Assembly (NCBI GenBank): GCA_028279155.1
Contig: JANQST010000469.1
Location: forward strand, 1 to 6,920
Length of the DNA: 6,920 nucleotides
Direction: 5' to 3'
Source of the DNA: Cyclobacteriaceae bacterium
GTDB taxonomy: Bacteria; Bacteroidota; Bacteroidia; Cytophagales; Cyclobacteriaceae
Shown here: positions 1 to 6,510 of the stretch, piece after piece
Layout: each line of letters starts with the position of its first letter
Position numbering within the stretch: the stretch's first letter is position 1
The notes under the pieces: model-generated
Database searches by the model: none
What the model was told of the DNA's origin: nothing
Seen by the model: only the letters and a program-made list of their open reading frames with translations
Made by a program: the position numbers and the translations under genes

Positions 1-26
1 CGTTCTACCCATTTGGTTCGCTTCAT
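1..26 (-). CDS. possible start of next gene, cut by window edge
   Basis: On the minus strand an ATG at 26-24 follows the TAA stop of the S9 peptidase gene with no base between them. The frame stays open to the edge and reads MKRTKWVE. A purine-rich stretch (AGAAGAAG) lies a few bases upstream, inside the last codons of the peptidase gene, and could serve as a ribosome binding site. If real, this gene would be translationally coupled to the peptidase. Only eight full codons are visible, so no product can be named. The ATG could also be chance. Confidence 0.3.
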
Positions 27-1934
27 TTAATCTGCTTCTTCTAGTTGTTTTAAGTATTTATCAAGAAAGACTTTAATTTTTCCATATCCTTCAATCTCAT
101 TCTCTTTCTTTCTGAACCCATGTCCTTCATCATCGAAAATGATATATTCAACAGGGACTCCGTTGGCTTTCACACCTGCAACGATCTCATCGGATTCCAC
201 TTGCAAGACACGGACATCATTTGCTCCTTGCAACACCAATAAAGGCTTGGTCACATTCTGCGTGTGAAAAAGAGGAGATATATTGTAAAGTCTAACGGAA
301 TCTTCCGAGAATGGATCCCCAAGTTCATCGTACAGAGCTTTTCGAAAGCTTTCCCAATAAGGTGGGATGGACTTGAGCGTTCGCAACCAATTAGTGACTC
401 CAAAAATGTTAACACCAACATCGAAGGCTTCTGGTTCAAACGCCAAAGCGGCCATTGTCATATAACCACCATATGAACCACCGATGATCCCAACTTTTTC
501 CATATCAATCACCCCCGTGGATTCAAGGAAATCCTTGCCAGCAACACAATCCTTTAGATCTTTGTCTCCATGATTTTTGTCATCCATATGGAAGAAGGTT
601 TTGCCATATCCACTACTTCCTCTATTGTTTACAGCTAGGATCGCGTATCCATGATTGACAAGGTATTGATTTAGTTCTGAATAGTTAAGCCTAGATTGAC
701 CACCTGGACCTCCATGTACTCTTACAAGTGCCGGTACTTTGTTAGTAGCTGAAGCTTCCTTTGGTTGATAGTAAATGGCTGGAATCTCAGTACCATCAAA
801 TGATTTGAATCTTACAACTTGTCCTTCCACTAAGTCTTCCGCTTGCATTGCAGGGTTTAGTGTATTTGTCAGTTTCTTAAGGTCACCTGTTTCAAAATTG
901 TACAGGTACATGTTATTAGGTGAAGATGAAGTGCTAACGGTCAGTCTGGCTAGCTTCTCGCTTTTGGAAATGCCAACGGAAGAGATACTACCACCAGGTA
1001 TTTCAGGAAGCTGCACTTCTCCGCCGTTTTCAAGATCGAAAATTTTCACATTTGTCTTCGCATCCTGGTTGATGCCCACGACCCTGTATTTTTCATTCCT
1101 GGATGGATACGAATACCATACATCCCAATTGTCCTCATACACTTTTTCAACTTCGCCACTTTCGATATTCAGTTTGGCGAGGTAAACAAACTCGGCATCT
1201 TGATCCGTGGTGTAGAAAAGTTCTGAATTGTCAAGACTGAAAAACTGAGGGCTATATTGAACATCGCCTTCATGTACACTTATGTCTTTTTTCTCACCAG
1301 TTTCTTTGTCATAAAGGAACATTTTGGAATCTGCACTTGTAAGCGTTTGCGTTAGTGCGAAATAGCGTTTATTAGGAGAAATGGATGCTACATTGAGTCC
1401 GTCGTTGTTTTGATACAACATCTCGCTAATTGGGTTTTCTTCATCCATTGAGGCAATCGTTAATTCATAGATATCCATGAATCGTGGATCCCTTTTGTTG
1501 GAAGTCAAAAACATGCTTTGATCATCTCGACTCCAACCCCAAAACCCATTTCGAATGCTGTCACCTGGAGTGAGGTCTTTAGCCACTCCATCTGTTGACA
1601 TCATATAAACTTTAAAGTTCTCGTTGCCCCCTTCATCAAATGAATAGATGAATCGATCATCAGTGGGAAAGTAACTCTGGGCGAGGTATGATTCCTCTGT
1701 TGAGTTAGTTAGCATAGTCTTTTCACCGCTTTCGACATTTATCTCGTAAGCGTTGTAAATGCCAGATTCGTTGCTGCTGATTAGCAATTTTGACTCATCA
1801 GAAGAAAAGCTTCCTCCTCCAAGCTTAATGTTTTCATAGAATTGTTCAATGGTGTATTTATTGACTGCTTTTTCGTCTGAAGAAGTACATCCAATAATCA
1901 AAAGGATGGGCAATGCCCATTTTAAAAATTTCAT
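27..1934 (-). CDS. S9-family (prolyl oligopeptidase-type) serine peptidase, lipoprotein
   Basis: This is a 635-residue serine peptidase of the S9 alpha/beta-hydrolase family (acylaminoacyl/dipeptidyl-peptidase-like), predicted to cleave short peptides, often near proline or at a blocked N-terminus. The N-terminus is a lipoprotein signal with lipobox IIGC and Cys16 as the lipidation site. Residues about 30-370 look like a beta-propeller: repeated short blades with S/D-rich turns such as SPNKR and SLDNS. The catalytic domain follows from about 371. It has the HGGPGG loop (407-412, oxyanion-hole region), the nucleophile elbow GGSYGG with Ser487, Asp573 in GAND, and His605 in EGHGF, so the catalytic triad is complete. 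Length is normal for the family. No clear Shine-Dalgarno precedes the ATG, but the signal peptide begins directly there. It is divergent from the haem-protein operon and may be co-transcribed with a gene beyond the left edge. Exact subfamily and substrate cannot be told from sequence alone. Confidence 0.95.
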   Translation of the reverse strand: MKFLKWALPILLIIGCTSSDEKAVNKYTIEQFYENIKLGGGSFSSDESKLLISSNESGIYNAYEINVESGEKTMLTNSTEESYLAQSYFPTDDRFIYSFDEGGNENFKVYMMSTDGVAKDLTPGDSIRNGFWGWSRDDQSMFLTSNKRDPRFMDIYELTIASMDEENPISEMLYQNNDGLNVASISPNKRYFALTQTLTSADSKMFLYDKETGEKKDISVHEGDVQYSPQFFSLDNSELFYTTDQDAEFVYLAKLNIESGEVEKVYEDNWDVWYSYPSRNEKYRVVGINQDAKTNVKIFDLENGGEVQLPEIPGGSISSVGISKSEKLARLTVSTSSSPNNMYLYNFETGDLKKLTNTLNPAMQAEDLVEGQVVRFKSFDGTEIPAIYYQPKEASATNKVPALVRVHGGPGGQSRLNYSELNQYLVNHGYAILAVNNRGSSGYGKTFFHMDDKNHGDKDLKDCVAGKDFLESTGVIDMEKVGIIGGSYGGYMTMAALAFEPEAFDVGVNIFGVTNWLRTLKSIPPYWESFRKALYDELGDPFSEDSVRLYNISPLFHTQNVTKPLLVLQGANDVRVLQVESDEIVAGVKANGVPVEYIIFDDEGHGFRKKENEIEGYGKIKVFLDKYLKQLEEAD

Positions 1935-2078
1935 GGTCAGGTTATTTGTTTCGAGGTTTAAGTTAGTTATTTCATCATTAACACACCTGAAAATCCTTCA
2001 TTCGCAACCAAAATTCTGGTATCTGTGCCAAGTAATTGGCTATTTCATATTGACTACTGATTTTAGAAAAAACATAAA
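1935..2078. other. divergent intergenic region
   Basis: These 144 bases separate the divergent peptidase gene and haem-protein operon, so promoters for both should lie here. I looked for the Bacteroidota promoter pattern (TAnnTTTG with TTTG about 19-21 bases upstream) on both strands. Only degenerate candidates appear. One is TATCTGTG at 2020-2027 on the plus strand, with a poor upstream partner. Another is GAATTTTG on the minus strand, without a correctly spaced upstream box. The one clear structure is the interrupted palindrome at 2027-2040. Confidence 0.6.
2027..2040. promoter_or_regulatory. interrupted palindrome, possible operator
   Basis: GCCAA-GTAA-TTGGC is a perfect inverted repeat with 5-base arms and a 4-base spacer. 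It ends 38 bases before the ATG of the haem-protein gene and overlaps the edge of the weak -7-like element TATCTGTG (2020-2027). Size and position fit an operator for a dimeric regulator or a small 5'-UTR hairpin. LytTR proteins typically bind direct repeats, so autoregulation by the local regulator is not specifically indicated. A 5-base arm may occur by chance. Confidence 0.25.
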
Positions 2079-3116
2079 ATGAGAAGATTTTATAAGACGC
2101 TATTTTTTCTGGTTACTATAATGTTTCTCATGATTCAATCGCGGTGCAGCAGCAGTTTAGGTTCCGGAGTGATTGATGGAATTGAACTTGGATCTGGATT
2201 GTGGTTGGATCTTGAGAAAATTCAAAAAGTGACGGAATATGATCCCTCAATTGGGGAGTTAATGAACACCTATCTTGACCCAATGCCTGAAGAGATGGAT
2301 AGTCTGCGCGTGTATTCGGCTAGTACTGATGTTGGAAATGGGGTGACTAATATCCGAATCATCCTGTTTCCGTTACAGACCGGAAGCTATGATAGTGCGT
2401 ACCTTGGAATCACAGTATTGGAGAGTGGTTTAATTGAACGTGTTCGTATTTGGGGGAACGATTTTGTGAATCAAGATTCAGAAGCAGCAATCGAAAACTT
2501 TTATCGTCAGTTTGATAAAAAGAGAAATCTGTTATCTAGTTCTGAAATGATGACCATCATGGAAAGGGATGAATACATCTCCGGTTTAGACGAAAAAAAG
2601 AGGTATTTATATGAACACCCTGTGCTAATGTTTGGAAACAACTTCTTGATTAGAAGAACGATGGCGCTGACAGGTCAGGACATTGTTCCCAAAATCAAAT
2701 GGTACCAGGAACGAGTGGAGGTCTTTGAATCCTTGATTGAAAATGTGGAACTGCTTGATGGGTTAATGGATCAACAAGCGATGGGTGAGTATAGGAAATC
2801 AGCAAAGAATAGTTCTGATGGTTTAAAAAAGATGATCCAGGAAGTAGATGGAGGAGCCAGTGCTGGTAAGATACGAGACATGATCAAGGATCTTCGGGTG
2901 GAGAGTTGCGGTGGATGTCACATGATTGAAGCAGTGAACGGCACTGGAAATACACTGAGGGATAAACCACTTTCTAATCTTGGTCGAAAAGACGGTATCT
3001 ACAAAGTGGGTTTTGATGTTTGGGCTATGCCGGATGATGCGTTTGGAAGCAATTACTTGAATAATCTCATCAAGGCTGGAGTGTACTATGTTTCCTATCT
3101 TGATCAATCAAACTAG
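2079..3116 (+). CDS. exported protein with single CXXCH haem-c motif, no recognised domain
   Basis: This is a 345-residue protein of unrecognised family. It begins with a basic then hydrophobic export signal (about residues 1-22). Cys23 could be a lipoprotein cysteine, but the preceding QSR is a poor lipobox, so ordinary signal-peptidase cleavage is possible. Residues about 75-125 look strand-rich, and about 135-275 look largely helical and charged. SCGGCHM gives a c-type haem attachment motif at Cys277, Cys280 and His281. Helices before the motif recall the cytochrome c' arrangement, where CXXCH sits late in a helical bundle. The tail, with WAMPDDAF (Met317) and a final helix ending VSYL, instead recalls the end of class I cytochromes c, where a Met-Pro methionine is the second axial ligand. 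Neither assignment is secure. It is the first gene of a unit with a histidine kinase 12 bases downstream and a LytTR regulator, which suggests a sensory or redox role (inference). The ATG follows an A-rich leader without a strong Shine-Dalgarno. Confidence 0.85.
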   Translation: MRRFYKTLFFLVTIMFLMIQSRCSSSLGSGVIDGIELGSGLWLDLEKIQKVTEYDPSIGELMNTYLDPMPEEMDSLRVYSASTDVGNGVTNIRIILFPLQTGSYDSAYLGITVLESGLIERVRIWGNDFVNQDSEAAIENFYRQFDKKRNLLSSSEMMTIMERDEYISGLDEKKRYLYEHPVLMFGNNFLIRRTMALTGQDIVPKIKWYQERVEVFESLIENVELLDGLMDQQAMGEYRKSAKNSSDGLKKMIQEVDGGASAGKIRDMIKDLRVESCGGCHMIEAVNGTGNTLRDKPLSNLGRKDGIYKVGFDVWAMPDDAFGSNYLNNLIKAGVYYVSYLDQSN

Positions 3117-3123
3117 GAAAGGA
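3115..3123 (+). promoter_or_regulatory. ribosome binding site fixing a TTG start
   Basis: AGGAAAGGA overlaps the stop codon of the haem-protein gene and ends five bases before TTG at 3129. It is the best Shine-Dalgarno-like sequence in the window and supports TTG as the kinase start. The next in-frame ATG would be codon 44, which would remove the first membrane helix. Confidence 0.65.
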
Positions 3124-3128
3124 TTCGA

Positions 3129-4205
3129 TTGATAGATACACTAAAAACATCTTTCAAGTGGTCCGAGCCACTCATTATTGCTGGGATATATCTGTTGATA
3201 CTTCTTTGGAATTTCATTGATGCCGGAGAATACCTTTTTTCCTATCCGTTTAATGTTATGGACGGTACCATCTACTATGCACTTTTTATCGGAGGGTTAG
3301 GTAATGCAATTGTTTTTGGTTCCTTGGTGTACCTAATCATTCCGAAATTCCTATCTCAACGTCAGTATATCAAGTTTTTGGGGTCAATTGTTATTGTTTA
3401 TGTAGGAGCCACAGGACTTGAGTATTTGGTAGAGGAATGGTTAAAAATGCGTTTTGATCTTCCGGGAAGTATTAGAGAAATGTACACACTTTCCTATGAG
3501 ACGCCAATCCGTGACATAGGAGGACCAGCATGGGCTATAAATCTTGCCGTTCTCATTTTTGCCTTCATTTATCGGTTTACTAAGGATTGGATGTTTCATG
3601 AAAAGCACAAGCGCGAATTGATGGAGGAAAAACTTGGTACCGAATTGAAGCTGTTGAAATCCCAAATCCATCCCCACTTTTTGTTCAACACCTTGAACAA
3701 TATTTATTCCATTACTTTGAAGAACAAGGATTCGGAGGCCACTGAAGCAATAGGGAAATTATCGGGAATACTTCGGTTTATGCTATATGAAAACGATGAA
3801 GAACTTATCCCCATAACAAAGGAGATTACTTATATAAAGGATCTTACCGCTATTCAATTCCTAAGAGTTGATGAAGGGGAGTTGGAGGTGGATTTTCAGA
3901 TAGAAGGTGAAACTTCGGGAGTAACCATCGCTCCAATGATTTTAATCCCTTTTGTAGAAAACGCCTTTAAATATGGCATTGATCATAAATCAAAGTCGGT
4001 CATACTGATACACCTGGCTATTGAAGAGAAAAGATTGAAATTTGTTATTCAAAACACGATTTACAAAAGGGGTGAGGAGTCAATGGGAATGGGTATTTCG
4101 AATGTTTCCCGAAGGTTGAATTTGATCTATGGTAAGAAACATAGCCTCGACATAGATGAAACTGGAGATGCCTTTAAAGTAGTCCTGGAAATTAGGTACG
4201 AATGA
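3129..4205 (+). CDS. LytS/YehU-type membrane sensor histidine kinase
   Basis: This 358-residue histidine kinase is predicted to autophosphorylate in the cytoplasm and pass phosphate to the LytTR regulator encoded next. Four hydrophobic segments lie at about 13-30, 47-72, 80-101 and 132-150, with only short loops outside the membrane and no separate sensor domain. A charged, probably coiled linker (152-178) leads to the His_kinase-family box QIHPHFLFNTLN, with His183 the expected phosphorylation site. The ATP-binding part has an N-box IPFVENAFKYG (Asn278) and the G-box MGMGISNVSRRL (319-330). Length is usual for the Bacteroidota form. I take TTG as the start because a good Shine-Dalgarno lies five bases upstream and the first membrane helix would otherwise be lost. 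The gene starts 12 bases after the haem-protein stop and overlaps the regulator gene by four bases (ATGA). The signal sensed is unknown; the upstream haem protein is a candidate partner. Confidence 0.95.
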   Translation: MIDTLKTSFKWSEPLIIAGIYLLILLWNFIDAGEYLFSYPFNVMDGTIYYALFIGGLGNAIVFGSLVYLIIPKFLSQRQYIKFLGSIVIVYVGATGLEYLVEEWLKMRFDLPGSIREMYTLSYETPIRDIGGPAWAINLAVLIFAFIYRFTKDWMFHEKHKRELMEEKLGTELKLLKSQIHPHFLFNTLNNIYSITLKNKDSEATEAIGKLSGILRFMLYENDEELIPITKEITYIKDLTAIQFLRVDEGELEVDFQIEGETSGVTIAPMILIPFVENAFKYGIDHKSKSVILIHLAIEEKRLKFVIQNTIYKRGEESMGMGISNVSRRLNLIYGKKHSLDIDETGDAFKVVLEIRYE

Positions 4206-4894
4206 TAAGTTCTGTAGCCATCGATGATGAACCACGTGCGATTTCCATTATAAAGGAATACGTTAAGAAGGTAGATTTTCTTGAGTTGAACGCCACTTTC
4301 CGAGATCCAACCGAGGCAATCTCGTTCTTGAATGAGAATGAAATCCAACTTTTATTTCTGGACATTAACATGCCAGATATTACAGGACTTCAGTTACCAA
4401 CTCTACTCAAACATTCACCACTGGTCATATTCACTACAGCCTATCCTCAACATGCACTCGAAAGTTATGATCTGGATGTTGTAGATTATCTTTTGAAGCC
4501 CATTGAATTTTCTCGTTTTCTCAAATCTGCAAATCGAGTCAAGTCAAGATTGTATCCGGATGTGGTCAACTCAACGATCGAAGATTTCCTTACAATAAAA
4601 AGTGGGCCCAAGGTTTACAGAATTAGAAAAGCAGATATTTTGTATTTGGAAAAAGAGGGTCATTATATGATCTATCATACCAAGGAAAGGAAAATTCTAT
4701 CCAGAGCCAGTGTGAAGGAGTCTCTCCAGCGCCTCTCCTCTAATGACTTCATTCAGGTTCATAGGTCATTCATCGTAGCGCTCAAACATGTTTCGGTTTT
4801 GGAAAATGCACAAGTACACATTGGTGATCGAAAAATTCCAATTGGTGCCTCTTTCCGGGAACAATTCATGCAAGCCATGAATGCTCAGCCTTGA
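4202..4894 (+). CDS. LytTR-type response regulator (LytR/AlgR family)
   Basis: This is a 230-residue two-component regulator. The receiver domain spans about 1-118, with the acidic pair Asp8/Asp9, phosphoacceptor Asp54 in FLDINMP, Thr79 in FTTAY and Lys99 in the LLKP motif, all expected residues. A linker of about ten residues leads to a LytTR DNA-binding domain (about 128-227), marked by ILYLEKEGHY, FIQVHRSFIVAL and IPIGASFREQF. Such domains usually bind short direct repeats upstream of target promoters. One departure is Ala193 in SFIVAL, where the family usually has Asn. The ATG overlaps the kinase stop as ATGA, with TAGG a few bases upstream, so the two are translationally coupled and almost certainly a cognate pair. 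The stop lies six bases from the stop of the convergent M81 gene. Confidence 0.96.
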   Translation: MISSVAIDDEPRAISIIKEYVKKVDFLELNATFRDPTEAISFLNENEIQLLFLDINMPDITGLQLPTLLKHSPLVIFTTAYPQHALESYDLDVVDYLLKPIEFSRFLKSANRVKSRLYPDVVNSTIEDFLTIKSGPKVYRIRKADILYLEKEGHYMIYHTKERKILSRASVKESLQRLSSNDFIQVHRSFIVALKHVSVLENAQVHIGDRKIPIGASFREQFMQAMNAQP

Positions 4895-4896
4895 CC

Positions 4897-4922
4897 GTAT
4901 CTATTGATCGTTATATGGATAC
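4897..4922. other. weak hairpin at convergent gene ends
   Basis: GTATCTAT (4897-4904) pairs with ATGGATAC (4915-4922) over eight positions, including one G-T wobble on the plus-strand transcript, with a 10-base loop. It begins in the 6-base gap between the two convergent stop codons and extends into the last codons of the M81 gene. There is no T-tract on either side, so it is not a normal intrinsic terminator. It may only slow or protect transcript ends. Confidence 0.2.
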
Positions 4923-6457
4923 AATGATTGCAGATCTACATTTTGATAGTCCAAAGCATCAAGTCGTGTGGTACCAATCCAGGGGCCAGGGGCATCTACC
5001 ACCATGATGGTCTTTGCGTACCCGGTTTCATCAAAACCTCGCCTGAAATGCACCCTTGAGTTAACTACGAATATGTCATAGTCATCTGCATTGATCGTAT
5101 CGAACGTGAGCTGGGAAGGATAGATTATTTGTTCGTATGCCGGAACCACAATAACAAGGTTGTTACCTGGCAATTCTACAGCAGCCACATTGTCGTATCC
5201 CCATCTTGGACCAAAGTACTTAATGGTTCCTTTTAATCGGATTGGAGTGCCAGCTTGTGGGCCAGTGAATCCACCAACATTAAAATCAAAGGAATCCCCA
5301 ACTTGGGCGTTGATATTCACCAATGAATCCAGCACTTTTTCGTCACGCAGCGCACTGTAAATGATGTTTTTCAGGTTTTTGGAGAGAAGAGCTTTTAGAA
5401 TCCAGGTTGCATCTCCTGGTCGATCAGAGTAATTCCCTAACACGACAGGAGTTGCACCATTTCTTACTGCGGCTACTGTTCTTGCCGCAGCTACATCGGG
5501 CATTGGATAATCCCGATCTACAAATTCTTTTCGAACACGCCATGTGAATTCGTTCATGTCTTCAGCAATGCTATCTGCTAATTGCTGATCTCCATTGGTC
5601 ATGACATGGATGGTGGTTCCAACATCCGGGACATCTGACCATGGGAATCCATAAAATACGCTTACAAAGACATCCGCATGTCGTGCCTCCCAGCGGCGCG
5701 CGCGTTCCATAATGTCCATAGCAGGAGATTGTCCTGTCCACTGTACAACAGTGGGAGAGATGATACCAGGCTTTCTTGTAGCTTTTGCTGGCTTGTAGGT
5801 ACCAAGCATCATGTTTCTCATGTAATGAGCCGCCCTTTCACCCTGATGATAGCTATCATAATGAGGGAAGCGTTTTGTTACAAAAGCTCCATCTGCCCAT
5901 TGCAAAAACTCTTTATCCTCATTGCCATGCAAATCAAAAGTTCCAACAATGGGAACATCAGACCCTACGATTTCTCTGATTCTCTTCGCTATTTCAGCCT
6001 CAGGTCTAGGGACATTTCGAACGGCCATTGCTCCATGGAGGGCTAAATACACACCATCCAGTGGCATATTGGTCTTGATGTCTTCCAGGATCATTCCCAT
6101 GAAATGATCAAAGCTTTCCTCGCTATTCCAACTTCTGGATGATCCTCCAAATACACCTCCAGGTGATCTTACCCCAATAAGGGAAATGTCACCATAATTT
6201 CTCGCTCTTTTGACAAACCCTCCAATGTATCCGCGCGAATTGAGAAGATCTTCGCCCTCTGCGAGACCTCTCCAATCTTCAATTTCTGTATCACCTCCAG
6301 GACAGAATGTACAGGTCTCATGAGAGTAGCGAACAACTGCCACTTTGAAATCTGAGCTTTCTGCTGAGGGTTGACATGAAACCAAACAGACGGAAACAAT
6401 AGCTAGGATTATAATAGCATTTCCGATTGAATGCTTTTTTGAAAAAGAACTTTTCAT
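4901..6457 (-). CDS. M81-family (MlrC-like) metallopeptidase homologue, lipoprotein
   Basis: This 518-residue protein has the two-part M81/MlrC architecture (N-terminal DUF1485-type domain plus MlrC C-terminal domain). It has a lipoprotein signal with lipobox LVSC and Cys28. Candidate metal ligands are Glu47 (SHET), His141 (LHGAM), Asp175 and His177 (DLHGN) and His199 (PHYD). Their spacing equals that I recall for the zinc/active-site residues of Sphingomonas MlrC, at a constant offset of nine. MlrC hydrolyses linearised microcystin, but M81 proteins are widespread outside microcystin degraders and no mlrA/mlrB-like gene is visible, so I give no gene symbol and leave the substrate open. Two departures stand out. 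Cys49 and Cys52 form CTFC beside the metal-binding Glu. The usual glycine-rich loop (DNPGGGxPGDxT) is shortened to SDRPGDAT (344-351). The gene lies 53 bases after the permease gene on the same strand. No strong Shine-Dalgarno is seen. Confidence 0.88.
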   Translation of the reverse strand: MKSSFSKKHSIGNAIIILAIVSVCLVSCQPSAESSDFKVAVVRYSHETCTFCPGGDTEIEDWRGLAEGEDLLNSRGYIGGFVKRARNYGDISLIGVRSPGGVFGGSSRSWNSEESFDHFMGMILEDIKTNMPLDGVYLALHGAMAVRNVPRPEAEIAKRIREIVGSDVPIVGTFDLHGNEDKEFLQWADGAFVTKRFPHYDSYHQGERAAHYMRNMMLGTYKPAKATRKPGIISPTVVQWTGQSPAMDIMERARRWEARHADVFVSVFYGFPWSDVPDVGTTIHVMTNGDQQLADSIAEDMNEFTWRVRKEFVDRDYPMPDVAAARTVAAVRNGATPVVLGNYSDRPGDATWILKALLSKNLKNIIYSALRDEKVLDSLVNINAQVGDSFDFNVGGFTGPQAGTPIRLKGTIKYFGPRWGYDNVAAVELPGNNLVIVVPAYEQIIYPSQLTFDTINADDYDIFVVNSRVHFRRGFDETGYAKTIMVVDAPGPWIGTTRLDALDYQNVDLQSLYPYNDQ

Positions 6458-6483
6458 GAATAGTTACATTGGTTGGTTAGGTC

Positions 6484-6509
6484 AATCAAGTTAATCATTA
6501 TCCTTGATT
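6484..6509. other. hairpin between permease and M81 genes
   Basis: AATCAAG (6484-6490) and CTTGATT (6503-6509) form a perfect 7-base stem with a 12-base interior that can itself pair as TAA/TTA. It lies just after the permease stop, in the 53-base gap before the M81 start. No T-tract follows on the minus strand, so a classic terminator is not supported. It may be an RNA processing or attenuation structure, an operator, or chance, since the stem is AT-rich. Confidence 0.3.
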
Positions 6510-6510
6510 T

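Noticed and set aside
775..1185. Plus-strand open frame of 136 codons
   Set aside because: It is fully antisense to the beta-propeller part of the S9 peptidase, and its composition looks like a shadow of that gene.
2020..2027. TATCTGTG as a Bacteroidota -7 promoter box
   Set aside because: It has one mismatch to TAnnTTTG, and the upstream element at the right distance (TTCA) matches TTTG poorly, so it is not listed as a promoter.
1849..2082. Plus-strand open frame of 77 codons ending at ATGA with the haem-protein start
   Set aside because: Most of it lies antisense to the S9 gene or in AT-rich intergenic DNA. It has no recognisable motif or good ribosome site. The ATGA overlap is suggestive but probably chance.
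3669..3689. HPHFLFN instead of the more usual NPHFLFN in the kinase
   Set aside because: His before the Pro is a common variant in LytS-type kinases of Bacteroidota; the phosphorylatable His is intact.
4897..4922. Bidirectional intrinsic terminator between the convergent genes
   Set aside because: The stem is weak, has a G-T wobble and a 10-base loop, and no T-tract on either strand. It is listed only as a weak hairpin.
5695..5704. Alternating GC run (GGCGCGCGCG) in an otherwise moderate-GC region
   Set aside because: It is explained by Arg/Ala codons within the M81 coding frame and is too short to imply Z-DNA or a foreign insert.
5678..6046. Plus-strand open frame of 122 codons
   Set aside because: It is fully antisense to the conserved catalytic region of the M81 gene, with no motif and no ribosome site.
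4901..6457. Naming the M81 gene mlrC (microcystinase)
   Set aside because: Family membership and active-site residues are clear, but the substrate cannot be inferred and no other microcystin-degradation gene is present.
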